Shown in pieces: positions 8,226 through 17,200 of a stretch of DNA of 64,000 nt (position 1 is its first letter; each line of letters begins with the position of its first letter). The position numbers and the translations under genes were made by a program. Under the pieces are notes generated by a model. That model was not told the origin of the DNA. It ran no database searches and worked only from the letters and a program-made list of their open reading frames with translations. This DNA is from an uncultured Armatimonadota bacterium (GTDB lineage: Bacteria; Armatimonadota; Fimbriimonadia; Fimbriimonadales; Fimbriimonadaceae): contig CAIVDU010000085.1 in NCBI GenBank assembly GCA_903904815.1, positions 1 through 64,000 on the forward strand, given 5' to 3'.

Positions 8226-8945
8226 CTAACGGAAGGCGAAAGGTTGCCCCAGTAGCGAGTGCCAGGCCTTCAACTGAGCGGCGGATAGGCTCAATTCAAT
8301 CTTACGGTCCATGATCTTCTGCGCGGCCACAATGCGAGGATGAAGCTTGGTCTCTGCCGTCCGAAGCTTCGAATCGAGTTCAGCCCGCAGGCGTTTCGCG
8401 TCGGCCTGATCTTTCGGCTTGACGTTCTTGTACTGGGAGAGCACACCGTTAGCGACCGTCTGCGCGCTCGTGGAAGCAAATGTTTGGAACGACGACACTG
8501 CGGTTCGAATGGTGCTGGTCTGAGCACTCGTGATCTTCAGCCTTTGGGAAACATCGGGGATCAGGATGGCCGGGGTCCCTGCGCGCTGAAGCGTGAGCTC
8601 CCTGAGTCGCCGGAGCTGCGAGGCGGTGAGCGTCTTAAAGGCTTTTGCCTGAAGTTCTGCGAAGTAACCCACGATGGTCGGGTTGCTGGGAGTAATCGTC
8701 GCTGGATTGACCTTCTTTTTCTGCTCTTCCTGAAAGAACGCTTCGACTTTTTGGCGATGAGCAGCCGCAAGCTTGTTCAATTCTGCGCGCTGGGCTTCGG
8801 TCACACCAATCGCTTTCTGGATCGGTTTCGCCTGAAGCAACATCAGGTCCGCCACCTGGGAGTCGAACCGATCCTGGGCGTGACTAAGAGTAATCGTCGC
8901 GACGGCAACGAGCAGGAAAGCAAACTTTGTTTTGAGACGGATCAT
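8226..8945 (-). CDS. Secreted helical protein of unknown function
   Basis: 239 residues. An N-terminal signal peptide (KFAFLLVAVATITLSHAQ) predicts cleavage near residue 24. The rest is almost entirely alpha-helical and rich in Gln, Ala, Lys and Arg, with repeated patterns such as LTASQLRRLRELTLQ and LSAAQLKAWHSLLGQ. These resemble the LTxxQxxxL heptads seen in Spy/CpxP-like periplasmic proteins. I do not recognise a specific family. The gene starts 5 bases after the dnaE stop, so it is likely co-transcribed with dnaE, although a TAAAAT lies just before its ATG. A periplasmic chaperone-like role is a guess. Confidence 0.7.
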   Translation of the reverse strand: MIRLKTKFAFLLVAVATITLSHAQDRFDSQVADLMLLQAKPIQKAIGVTEAQRAELNKLAAAHRQKVEAFFQEEQKKKVNPATITPSNPTIVGYFAELQAKAFKTLTASQLRRLRELTLQRAGTPAILIPDVSQRLKITSAQTSTIRTAVSSFQTFASTSAQTVANGVLSQYKNVKPKDQADAKRLRAELDSKLRTAETKLHPRIVAAQKIMDRKIELSLSAAQLKAWHSLLGQPFAFR

Positions 8946-8950
8946 GGATT

Positions 8951-11900
8951 TTATGCGCTCAACCTCATGCTGGGCGGACCGTCGTTGTCCACATGGACCA
9001 CTTCCACGTTGGCCCTTACCAGCCCGTCAGCAACCGCCCTCTTGAAGACTTCGGTCGGGTTGACGTGCTGCGTGAGATAGATTGGTATACAGTTTGCCCC
9101 CATCATCACTTGAATTACACACTCGTAGTCGCCGGGGTGCTCATCCACGATTCGCTTGAGCTGTCTCATCTGCTTTTCCGTGGCCTTCCAGATGGAGATC
9201 GTGACCGTACCAGCTCCCCCTTGAGGCGGAGGCTCCAGCCCAAGCGTCGCTTCAAGAGGACGCACGTCGTCTAAGCGAATCTCCACCGATTTCTCGCCTC
9301 GCTCCTGAATCGTCACGAAACCTGACATTTGGACGACCGAGTCCTTTTGGAGATGGTCCTTCAGCTTCTCGTAAGTGGCTGGATAGATCACCACCCCAAC
9401 TTGTCCGGAGAAATCCTCCAACACAGCCGTAGCCATCTTCTTTCCGTCTCGCTTCGTCACGATCGTGCGGAGCTTGGCAATAACTCCCGCGACCTTCACC
9501 GGCGTTCCATCCTCAAGCTCTTCAATCGAGGCACAGGTATGGGTTGCGTTTTGAGCAATGGTGCGCTCGTGACCACGGAGCGGGTGATCGGAGACGTATA
9601 TCCCCATCACCTCCTTTTCCATGGCAAGATTCTCGGAACGTCCCGGAGCATCACACTCAGGAAGAATCGGAAGCGAGCTTTCCGGAGAACCGCTTCCCTC
9701 GCCGAACAGAGAGTCCTGCCCCGCCAAACGCTGCTTGTTCTGCATGTCCGCGTATTGGAGGGCGCCGTCGGCATGGTTCAGGAGCTTTCGACGGTTCAGT
9801 TCGATGCTATCAAACGCCCCCGCTCGAATCAGAGCCTCCAAGGCGGTTCGATTCATGCCAAACGGCTTCGTGCGATCGGCAAATTCGTAGAGGTGCTTAA
9901 ACGGCCCGTTTTCCTCTCTCTCCTTTATGATGCCGTCGACCAGTCCCTCACCGACTCCCTTGATCGCAACGAGACCAAATCGGATCGATGAGCTCTTAGC
10001 GCCTATCTCAATATTGAAGTCGCCGTAGGACCGATTGAGGTCGGGTTGAAGCACCGCGATCTTTTGACGACGACACTCCTCGATGAATGCGGTAACGCGG
10101 TCTTCCTTGGACAGGTAAACGCTGAGCAATCCGGCCATGTATTCCACCGGGTAGTTGGCCTTCAGATAGGCTGTCTGATAGGCCAGAATCGAATAACACA
10201 CCGCGTGAGCCTTGTTAAACGCGTATCCGGCAAACGGGAGCAGAAGTTCCCAGACCTTGTTGGCACTCTCAGCGGAGATGTTGTGGGCGGCAGTGCCATC
10301 CATGAACTCCACCTTCATGCTGTCCATGGCCTTGACGTCCTTCTTACCCATCGCCCGCCGAAGAACGTCCGCCTTGCCCAACGTGAATCCGGCGATCGCC
10401 TGCACCACCTGCATGACCTGGTCTTGATAGACGATGATTCCGTAGGTCTCCTCCAGAATGGGCCGCATTCGATCATCGAGGTATTCCGGCTTTAATCGGC
10501 CGAACTTCGTATCGATAAACTTGGGGATGTGCTCCATCGGACCTGGCCGATAGAGCGCGATCATAGCGGCAAGCTCTCGGACATTGACCGGTTTTAGCTG
10601 AGTAACCCATCGAGTCATGCCACCGCCTTCAAGCTGAAATACGCCGGTGGTTTCGCCGCGGCCAAGCATGTCATAGGTCTTGGGATCGTCCGGCGGGATT
10701 TCTTGGATGACCAGTTCGATACCGGTCGTCTTCTTAATATTTGCTACGGCTCGGGCGAGAACGGTAAGGTTGGACAGACCCAGAAAGTCCATCTTCAGCA
10801 TCCCAATCTTCTCAAGGATTCCCATTTCAAACGCGGTGACTGCCTGTCCGTCGTTACCCCGATAAAGAGGAATGTAGTCGACCAGGGGTTCTTTCGAGAT
10901 GACCACGCCCGCCGCGTGGACTCCCGAGTTTCGAGACATCCCCTCTACCGACTTCGCCGTTTCAAACAAGGACTTCATCCGCGGATCTCCGTCCACAATC
11001 TGCCGGAATTCCGCAATCTCTTTGTAAGCTCGGTTGAGGTTCCAGCCCGGAAGGGTAGGAATTGTCTTGGTCAGTCGATCGGTTTCCTGGGGCGTATATC
11101 CCTGGACACGTCCGCAGTCCTTGATCGCTGCCTTAGCGCCCAGGGTTCCAAACGTGATGATTTGGGCAACCCGATCTTTGCCAAATCGTTCGGTGACGTA
11201 GTCGATGATCTCATCGCGCCGAGCGTCTTCAAAGTCCATGTCAACGTCGGGCATGGAGATACGCTCCGGGTTGAGGAACCGTTCAAACGTCAGGCCGTAT
11301 TCGACCGGATCGACGTCGGTAATTCCGATGCAATAGGACACGAGCGAACCCGCCGCCGACCCTCGCACGCCAAAATAGATCCCCCGATCGCGCGTAGCCT
11401 TGGCAAACTCTCGGACCAACAAGAAGTAGTCCCCAAATCCGGTCGTCTTGATAACATCGAGTTCGTAGTTGAGGCGATCGAGTGCACGCTCAGGATCTTT
11501 TAATCGATCCTTGAGCCCCTTCTCCGCCAGTTGCTTCAAGTAATCGAAGTTGTCAGTACCCTCTGGCACTTCCGGCTGAGGCATGGGCGCCCTTCGCTTG
11601 TCCAACTCGACGTTGCACATCTCCGCAATCATCATCGTGTTTTCGAGGGCTTCAGGATGATCGGGAAAGAGCGCCGCCATCTCCTGCGTCGACTTTAGAT
11701 AGAACTCGTCGGTCGAGAACTTCATTCGCTTCTCGTCAGCGACGTTGGCGCCGGTCTGAATACAGAGCAGCACGTCGTGGGGTGCGGCGTCGGGCTTACA
11801 GAGGTAGTGAGCGTCGTTGGTTGCAATGAGCGGAAGCTTTAGCTCGCGAGAGATCTTGATCAGCGGTTCCATGATCGCCTTCTGCTCCGGAAGGCCATGG

Positions 11901-12433
11901 TCCTGAAGTTCGATGAAGTAGTTCCCTTCCCCAAAGATCTCCGCATACATGCCCGCAAGGTACTGAGCTCGGTCGTAGTTGCCCTTCATGAGCTCCCCAC
12001 AGACTTCTGAACCGAGGCAGGCGCTCGTTCCGATTAGACCCTTACTGTGAGCACGAAGGATCTCATGATCGATCCTGGGCTTGTAGTAGTAGCCCTCCAG
12101 AGCGGCAATCGTCGAAAGCTTGCAAAGATTGCGATAGCCCTCAAGGTCCTTCGCGAGGAGGAGGAGGTGAAAATACTCGTTGTCGGCGCGTCCGCCCCGT
12201 TTATGGATGCCCTGGGGCGCTACATATGCTTCGACGCCGAGAAGAGGCTTGATACCCCCCTTCTTCGCCTCCATGTAGAACTCCATCACCCCGAACATCA
12301 CCCCGTGATCCGAGATGGCCAAGGCAGACATCTCCATCTCCTTGGCCCTCTTGACCATGTCGGAAATTCGATTCGCGCCGTCGAGCAGGGAGTATTCGGT
12401 GTGGTTATGGATATGGCAGAAGGTGTTCGACAT
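8951..12433 (-). CDS. dnaE: DNA polymerase III alpha subunit
   Basis: 1160 residues, the full length for DnaE1, the replicative polymerase catalytic subunit. The ATG (12431-12433) is chosen because the protein then starts MSNTFCHIHNHTEYSLLDGA, the classic PHP beginning; a TTG three codons earlier is possible. Domains in order: PHP (1-270, with HIHNHTEYS and DHGVMFG), palm with the aspartates of MPDVDMDFED (about 400), fingers (YGIIVYQDQVMQV and FNKAHAVCYSILAYQTAYLK), beta-binding and HhH region, and a C-terminal OB fold (VKVAGVIAKLRTIVTKRDGK) near 1000. PHP metal residues look kept, so proofreading-type PHP activity is possible. It is followed closely by a secreted-protein gene and trpA. Confidence 0.97.
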   Translation of the reverse strand: MSNTFCHIHNHTEYSLLDGANRISDMVKRAKEMEMSALAISDHGVMFGVMEFYMEAKKGGIKPLLGVEAYVAPQGIHKRGGRADNEYFHLLLLAKDLEGYRNLCKLSTIAALEGYYYKPRIDHEILRAHSKGLIGTSACLGSEVCGELMKGNYDRAQYLAGMYAEIFGEGNYFIELQDHGLPEQKAIMEPLIKISRELKLPLIATNDAHYLCKPDAAPHDVLLCIQTGANVADEKRMKFSTDEFYLKSTQEMAALFPDHPEALENTMMIAEMCNVELDKRRAPMPQPEVPEGTDNFDYLKQLAEKGLKDRLKDPERALDRLNYELDVIKTTGFGDYFLLVREFAKATRDRGIYFGVRGSAAGSLVSYCIGITDVDPVEYGLTFERFLNPERISMPDVDMDFEDARRDEIIDYVTERFGKDRVAQIITFGTLGAKAAIKDCGRVQGYTPQETDRLTKTIPTLPGWNLNRAYKEIAEFRQIVDGDPRMKSLFETAKSVEGMSRNSGVHAAGVVISKEPLVDYIPLYRGNDGQAVTAFEMGILEKIGMLKMDFLGLSNLTVLARAVANIKKTTGIELVIQEIPPDDPKTYDMLGRGETTGVFQLEGGGMTRWVTQLKPVNVRELAAMIALYRPGPMEHIPKFIDTKFGRLKPEYLDDRMRPILEETYGIIVYQDQVMQVVQAIAGFTLGKADVLRRAMGKKDVKAMDSMKVEFMDGTAAHNISAESANKVWELLLPFAGYAFNKAHAVCYSILAYQTAYLKANYPVEYMAGLLSVYLSKEDRVTAFIEECRRQKIAVLQPDLNRSYGDFNIEIGAKSSSIRFGLVAIKGVGEGLVDGIIKEREENGPFKHLYEFADRTKPFGMNRTALEALIRAGAFDSIELNRRKLLNHADGALQYADMQNKQRLAGQDSLFGEGSGSPESSLPILPECDAPGRSENLAMEKEVMGIYVSDHPLRGHERTIAQNATHTCASIEELEDGTPVKVAGVIAKLRTIVTKRDGKKMATAVLEDFSGQVGVVIYPATYEKLKDHLQKDSVVQMSGFVTIQERGEKSVEIRLDDVRPLEATLGLEPPPQGGAGTVTISIWKATEKQMRQLKRIVDEHPGDYECVIQVMMGANCIPIYLTQHVNPTEVFKRAVADGLVRANVEVVHVDNDGPPSMRLSA

Positions 12434-12648
12434 CTGATACAAGGAGCAATGCGGGGGAGCAACAAGACGCTAAGTTGGCCCTCATATTGTGACGGCCAAA
12501 CGGACCCTCACGACGCAGCTTTTTGCTTCACGACGAATTGTCGGTTTTCGTTCCGCCCATGAACTTCGCACTCGATGCACAACGTCCGTCCTCTCGGTCA
12601 GCAATCTTCAGGCAACTTGAGTATTTAACGGCTAAACTTGTGAGCGAA
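12434..12648. other. Divergent intergenic region between dnaE and the lipoprotein gene
   Basis: 215 bases with the promoters of two outward-facing genes. A TAAACT box (12633-12638) lies 10 bases before the lipoprotein ATG. I see no obvious -10 box or Shine-Dalgarno sequence before the dnaE ATG, and no structured RNA. Confidence 0.4.
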
Positions 12649-13359
12649 ATGACATTGAAAGGCGTCGCATTGGGATTGGCATTAGGTCTGATGGCACTTG
12701 GCTGTGGCGGAGCCGCCTCTGACTCAGGAACCGTTTACGTTCGCGTGGTCAACCTCGTACGCGGCGCTTCCTCGATTCAGGTCACGGCGGATACCGGTCT
12801 CCTGGCGACCGGCCTTGCGTATGGCTCGGCCACCTCGTTTGGCGCCTTGTCTGCCTATCCTCAGGCAATCTTCGCTAAAGACGTGAGCACCGATACAACC
12901 CTCGGGACACTGGCCCTAAACGCGACCTCTGGTGCGGTTTATACGCTATACGCCTCCGGAGCAGAAGGATTCTCACCCGCGCCATCCCTCACCCTCGTTC
13001 AGGAGACGAAACCGACCGCGAGTGCGACCGGCGCGGTCATTCGATTTGGAAACTTCAGCACCGCGCTGAACGAGGCGGTAGACGTTTACTTCTCCACCCC
13101 CGGTGACACGACCACCAAACTCAGTTCGCTAACCCCAGTTTTTTCGAACGTCGCCTATGGAGCGATCTCGACCTATGCCACCGTTTCGAACGCGACAACA
13201 ACTGCGCATCGCATTCGGATCACGCCAACTGGAAGCACGTCCACAGTCTTGGTCGACATCGCTTCCCAGAGTTTCACCTCCGGTGACATCTATTCGATTT
13301 ACGAAACTGATGCGAGTGCCTTCGTTGCCAGTCTATCCGTCGTTCAGGACACCTATTAG
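12649..13359 (+). CDS. DUF4397-domain lipoprotein
   Basis: 236 residues from the ATG. An upstream in-frame GTG at 12640 and far-upstream starts are less likely because the lipoprotein signal (MTLKGVALGLALGLMALGC) begins directly at this ATG. The lipidated Cys is followed by GGAAS. The mature part is Thr/Ser/Ala-rich beta protein with a DUF4397 pattern: VYVRVVNLVRGASSIQV, then YGSATSFGALSAYPQ, and a second round (VIRFGNFSTALNEAVDVYF ... YGAISTYATV) suggesting two repeats of the domain. DUF4397 proteins are cell-surface lipoproteins of unknown role. The gene faces the debranching-enzyme gene tail to tail. Confidence 0.8.
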   Translation: MTLKGVALGLALGLMALGCGGAASDSGTVYVRVVNLVRGASSIQVTADTGLLATGLAYGSATSFGALSAYPQAIFAKDVSTDTTLGTLALNATSGAVYTLYASGAEGFSPAPSLTLVQETKPTASATGAVIRFGNFSTALNEAVDVYFSTPGDTTTKLSSLTPVFSNVAYGAISTYATVSNATTTAHRIRITPTGSTSTVLVDIASQSFTSGDIYSIYETDASAFVASLSVVQDTY

Positions 13360-13461
13360 CGTCTGAAGCTGACATACGTGGGTTGATTACAAAGGAAGGA
13401 AAGTAGGTCCACCGCAAGAATGCTCCGACTGCCTACTGCTGGCTAAAACCGGCTAACTTCC

Positions 13462-13491
13462 ATGTAGGTGGCGACTAGTCGCCACCTACAT
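13462..13491. repeat. 30-base perfect palindrome over the end of the debranching-enzyme gene
   Basis: Fifteen bases (ATGTAGGTGGCGACT) followed at once by their exact reverse complement, with no spacer. The last five codons and the stop TAG of the minus-strand debranching enzyme lie inside it. No T-run follows on either strand, so it is not a standard terminator. It could be a REP-type element or a bidirectional transcript end between two convergent genes. Confidence 0.8.
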
Positions 13492-15397
13492 CTTCGACCC
13501 AAGCGCGCAAGATCTCAGCGACACTCCAAGCCTGATAGGGACAGCCGGCGGGATCTTGAGGCTCATCTCCGTCGTAAACCTCGGCGATGCCCCCGAGGCC
13601 GTAGCTCGTAAGCATCTGCTTGGCCTGCTTTAGGACTCGTTTGGCTTCGGTTCGGTCATCGGCGTAACGAACTAAAGCGGTAGCGTACGGGCCGAGCAGC
13701 CAAGGCCATGCGGTGCCTTGATGGTAGGCGGAATCGAGTTCCCGCAACGGTCCCTTATACCTTCCCCGATATCCAGGTTCGTCGGGCCCCAGCGTCCGCA
13801 GACCACAAGGGGTTACCAGTTCGCGCGAAACGATCTCGAGCGCGCGTTTGGCATGATCGACGTCAAATTTGACCAAGGGCAACGACATCGCGATGACCTG
13901 ATTGGGACGAAGTGAGGCGTCATCGGGATCAGCCGTGTCCAAATAGTGACCGCGTCCCTCATGCCAGAACTTCGCCTCGAAGTTACTCGATGCCTTCTCA
14001 GCAGCCGCCGCGTAAACGGACGGTTGGTGTCGAAGATCAGCGGAGGAGACTTTGGCTAGTTTGGCAGAGAGCCACTCCATGACCCTTAAAGCATTGATCC
14101 AGAGTCCATTGATTTCGACGGGCTTTCCGTGGCGAGGGGTAACCACCCAATCTCCCACCTTCGCATCCATCCAGGTCAACTGCACCCCTTCTTGCCCCTG
14201 AGTCAACAATCCGTCGGAAGGATCAACTTTGATGCCAAAAAGAGTCCCTTCGACGTGCCAGTCAAAGACGCCTTCCAGCGTAGCGAGCATTCGCCATGCG
14301 AACGGTTCGTCCCATTCGGTGAGCAATGTCTTGTAAATGGCGTTGGCGAACCAAAGAGTGGCATCTACCGTGTTGGTGTCTGGGTGCTCCCCCGATTCAA
14401 CAAATCGATTCGGAATCAGGCCGCGCTCGCACTGACTCGCGTAATCGGAAAGAATCCTCCGAGCCTCGGACACTCTCCCGGTGTTCAGGCACAACCCAGG
14501 AATCGAAATCATCGTATCCCGGCCCCAGTCGGTGAACCATGGATACCCTGCGATAATCGAGGCTCTCTCATCGGTATGGACGAAAAAGGGTTTAGCTGCT
14601 TGTTGGAGCATCGACGTTAGCCTGTACTCCGGACTTTCCGGCGATTCGGGAAATGCGATAGGCGCTACTCCAGACCGATCACTGGCAACGAGCACAATCT
14701 GCTCCCCGGGCAACATCTCGTACTTAAGCTCACAGGGACAAAACAGATCGTCCCGCGGGTCCAGTCCACGTTCCGTCTCACGCGCATGCTCAAATCGGTA
14801 ATACCAACCTTCGACCGGGACTCTCTGAGCGCCGGCATGACCGATATAAAGGCTCACTCCGTTGTCGGAAATTTGCGTGAGGTCCTTCGGAAACTGCAAA
14901 CCCTGCGGATAGCCAGCATGCTCGACAAAGTTAGCGTGGTAGAACTTGTGACATACCAGCGGCCGGAGAGTCAGAAGGAAGGGCTTATTCCCGGTGTTCC
15001 GATAATAGATGCTGACTGCATTGACGCCCGAGTGGACGACAAGCGTCTTTTCAATGGACAGTGCCGCCGCCCGAAAAGCCCAGGTGGCCGCCTCTCCACT
15101 GACCGAAAAGCTCTGTTGATACTGAAACCCCTCCGGAAATATCGTTCCCGGGTATTGGTTCGACGAGATGCCTACCGGATTTCCTTCGCCCTGTATCGTG
15201 GCGTCAATCTGAGCAAGCAGTACCGTACGCTGGGTGGGCGGACGTGTCGCCGCCACAAGATGCCCGTGATAGCGCCGTGTGTTGATACCGCAAGCAGTGC
15301 CCATCGCAAAGCCACCTATGCCGTTGGTCAGCAGCCATTCGCGCCTTGACGAGACCTCAATATTCTGGCATTGCTGATCGTTGAGCGAGTAACGCAT
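13475..15397 (-). CDS. Glycogen debranching enzyme (amylo-alpha-1,6-glucosidase, GDE type)
   Basis: 640 residues, typical of the archaeal/bacterial single-activity GDE family (GH133 type). The N-terminal GDE_N beta domain covers about 10-240 (REWLLTNGIGGFAMGTACG and NTRRYHGHLVAA). The C-terminal (alpha/alpha)6 barrel covers about 270-635 with YPWFTDWGRDTMISIPGLCL, ANAIYKTLLTEWDEPF and YHQGTAWPWLLGPYAT, including the acidic residues used in catalysis. It hydrolyses alpha-1,6 branches of glycogen in the cytoplasm. Start ATG with a TAAGCT box 8 bases upstream. No other glycogen gene is nearby. The coding end runs through a perfect 30-base palindrome. Confidence 0.92.
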   Translation of the reverse strand: MRYSLNDQQCQNIEVSSRREWLLTNGIGGFAMGTACGINTRRYHGHLVAATRPPTQRTVLLAQIDATIQGEGNPVGISSNQYPGTIFPEGFQYQQSFSVSGEAATWAFRAAALSIEKTLVVHSGVNAVSIYYRNTGNKPFLLTLRPLVCHKFYHANFVEHAGYPQGLQFPKDLTQISDNGVSLYIGHAGAQRVPVEGWYYRFEHARETERGLDPRDDLFCPCELKYEMLPGEQIVLVASDRSGVAPIAFPESPESPEYRLTSMLQQAAKPFFVHTDERASIIAGYPWFTDWGRDTMISIPGLCLNTGRVSEARRILSDYASQCERGLIPNRFVESGEHPDTNTVDATLWFANAIYKTLLTEWDEPFAWRMLATLEGVFDWHVEGTLFGIKVDPSDGLLTQGQEGVQLTWMDAKVGDWVVTPRHGKPVEINGLWINALRVMEWLSAKLAKVSSADLRHQPSVYAAAAEKASSNFEAKFWHEGRGHYLDTADPDDASLRPNQVIAMSLPLVKFDVDHAKRALEIVSRELVTPCGLRTLGPDEPGYRGRYKGPLRELDSAYHQGTAWPWLLGPYATALVRYADDRTEAKRVLKQAKQMLTSYGLGGIAEVYDGDEPQDPAGCPYQAWSVAEILRAWVEDVGGD

Positions 15398-15405
15398 CCT
15401 GCGCT

Positions 15406-15411
15406 AGCTTA
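15406..15411 (-). promoter_or_regulatory. -10 box (TAAGCT), leaderless-type
   Basis: TAAGCT on the minus strand, 8 bases before the ATG of the debranching enzyme at 15397. Confidence 0.45.
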
Positions 15412-15509
15412 CTCAGGTGATAGACCCCTCAACAGGTCCAAAGCCACGAAAACTTAGCTGAAGGAGATTCTGTCTTGCATCGCCGTTCCCACCAACTCCG
15501 CACAATGGC

Positions 15510-17078
15510 CTACTTCGCGGGAGGGACTAATGGAACTGCAGGCGCGGGGGCGGAAGGGATCTCGTGGTGTCGCTTCACCGCCGCGATCATGTCATCAAGC
15601 CGGAAAGTCGCTCCAATCCGAAAATCGGACGGGAACCGGCGGTACATCACCGACACCCGAAAGTTGCCGACGACCTGCGAGATCTCGTATTCGTCGTCGA
15701 ACATTTGACCATTTAGGTAAAAGCGTGTGAGGTAGCTGCCCCGGATGGAGCCCAAATAGAGGTCACCACGAAAGCACCAAGCCCCATAGTTGTAGAGGTG
15801 GTCAGTCGTGAGGTCCGGGGTTCCGGTCTCCGAAGCAGTCACATAAGCGGCAGAGAGGGTCAAGGGCTTGACTGGGTTGGCCGCCAAACCAAACTGCCCC
15901 CGAGCCCAACCGAAGAGACGATAACCGGCGAAACCCTGGGTGTCGAAACGGATGACGGACTCCAGATTTGGAAGGAGCTTGATGGGATGAACACCAATGC
16001 TGGTGTCAAAAACCATCCTTGTAGTAAAAGCCGTCTGGTCCTGCTGTCTCACCGATTGAAGGCGGACGTGGCTGATTTGGCCAACCGTCCCGAGCGGTCC
16101 ACCGTTCTCGTAGGCAATCTCTGCCGCCTTCGTGATACTTCCGCCAGGAAGTCGATCGTCAGATCCTTCATTGACTTCGGAATCGACTTCGACACTATTT
16201 CGATGGAGCCGAACACTCTCGAATTCCGCCTCTGGGCTGAGAACCATCACGTTGTCAAAGTAGCCATATCCAAATCGCGCGGAAAGATCGGACTCGGGCA
16301 CGATCTTGCCTTGGTCTTGAACCGAGGGCGAGAGGAAGGTGTGGGCCAGCAGGATTCCGTAGTGCGGAAGACTTCCCGAAAACAGGTTGCCCCAGGCTTG
16401 AAACGCGGTCTGAGGAGTCACCAAAAAGTTCGGTGTGTAATTGACCCCGAGCGAACCACTACGATAAGCAAAGGACGGAACTCCCACCCCATGGACGCGA
16501 GGATCAAGACTGACCGTCGTCGTCCGATGCCAAGGGAGGTCGACTCCCAAAAACTTGAAGTTCGGTCTCTCGAATCGAATGTACTTGCCGGTAATGAGAG
16601 TGATCCGCTTCGCCGAAATCCGGTAGAGCGATGGAATCGAGTTCGCGGGCCTTAGATCTGCATTGAGGAGTTGGACGCCTTTAGGAGTAATGTCCACCGA
16701 GTCGGACTTAACGCTGAGACCTTCAAACCTCCCGGTGAGCTCCTCGATATGGCCCGACTCTTTCGTTTCCTGCCAGGTGAACTCCAGTTCCTGGGCGTCG
16801 ATGGTCGCATCTGGGTCCGTGAGATGAACGTGCCCTTTTGCGACTGCGTGCTTGGCCACCCGATCAATGGTAACGATATCGGCCAGAATCGTCGTGACCC
16901 CGTAGGTTACGGAGACTCCTCCCGAGTAGGTCACCTTAGAGCCAAAAGGGACCGTCTCCTCGATTTTGAGGCTGGGTGACTTCACTTCCAAGCCTTGATA
17001 AAGAATACTGCTCGGTTCCTGAGTCTGCGGATTCAGTGCGGTTAGTGCGCAGATAATTCCTGGGAACCAGAGTGCCAT
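15510..17078 (-). CDS. OstA/LptD-like outer-membrane protein
   Basis: 522 residues with a signal-like N-terminus (MALWFPGIICALTAL). Residues about 35-130 form an OstA/LptA-type beta-jellyroll (VTYSGGVSVTYGVTTILADI, then VAKGHVHLTDPDATIDAQEL). LptA/LptD proteins use this fold to carry lipopolysaccharide across the periplasm. The remainder is long amphipathic strands (FAYRSGSLGVNYTPNF, ARFGYGYFDNVMVL, YGAWCFRGDLYLGS), consistent with a beta barrel. It is shorter than proteobacterial LptD (about 780 residues) and I see no conserved disulfide cysteines. Divergent from an ECF sigma operon with a shared 122-base promoter region. I am fairly sure of the fold, less of true LptD function. Confidence 0.7.
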   Translation of the reverse strand: MALWFPGIICALTALNPQTQEPSSILYQGLEVKSPSLKIEETVPFGSKVTYSGGVSVTYGVTTILADIVTIDRVAKHAVAKGHVHLTDPDATIDAQELEFTWQETKESGHIEELTGRFEGLSVKSDSVDITPKGVQLLNADLRPANSIPSLYRISAKRITLITGKYIRFERPNFKFLGVDLPWHRTTTVSLDPRVHGVGVPSFAYRSGSLGVNYTPNFLVTPQTAFQAWGNLFSGSLPHYGILLAHTFLSPSVQDQGKIVPESDLSARFGYGYFDNVMVLSPEAEFESVRLHRNSVEVDSEVNEGSDDRLPGGSITKAAEIAYENGGPLGTVGQISHVRLQSVRQQDQTAFTTRMVFDTSIGVHPIKLLPNLESVIRFDTQGFAGYRLFGWARGQFGLAANPVKPLTLSAAYVTASETGTPDLTTDHLYNYGAWCFRGDLYLGSIRGSYLTRFYLNGQMFDDEYEISQVVGNFRVSVMYRRFPSDFRIGATFRLDDMIAAVKRHHEIPSAPAPAVPLVPPAK

Positions 17079-17087
17079 AGAGGACCG

Positions 17088-17106
17088 AGTGTACTCGCAG
17101 CTGCGA
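17088..17106 (-). promoter_or_regulatory. -10 box (TACACT) next to a 12-base palindrome
   Basis: TACACT at 17088-17093 (minus strand) lies 9 bases before the ATG of the LptD-like gene. One base upstream is the perfect palindrome TCGCAGCTGCGA (17095-17106), in the usual spacer position between -10 and -35, so a regulator could block the promoter there. Confidence 0.4.
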
Positions 17107-17118
17107 ATTAAGCTGGGT

Positions 17119-17170
17119 TGAACTTTCGCTGAATCTCTGATGAACTTTAGGGAATTGGACCTACGTCTAG
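17119..17170 (+). promoter_or_regulatory. Possible ECF-type promoter of the sigma operon
   Basis: TGAACTTT occurs twice (17119-17126 and 17141-17148), exactly 22 bases or two helical turns apart. The second copy contains GAACTT, and GTCTAG follows after 17 bases (17165-17170), about 30 bases before the sigma-factor ATG. This resembles sigma-E-type promoters (GAACTT and TCTRA), with a spacer one to two bases longer than usual. Autoregulation is therefore plausible but not shown. Confidence 0.3.
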
Positions 17171-17200
17171 TAAGATGAGTCTGGGGTCTCCCACCACGTC

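Noticed and set aside
12523-12648. Longer start of the DUF4397 lipoprotein
   Set aside because: The extra 42 residues precede a perfect lipoprotein signal and lie in the dnaE promoter region.
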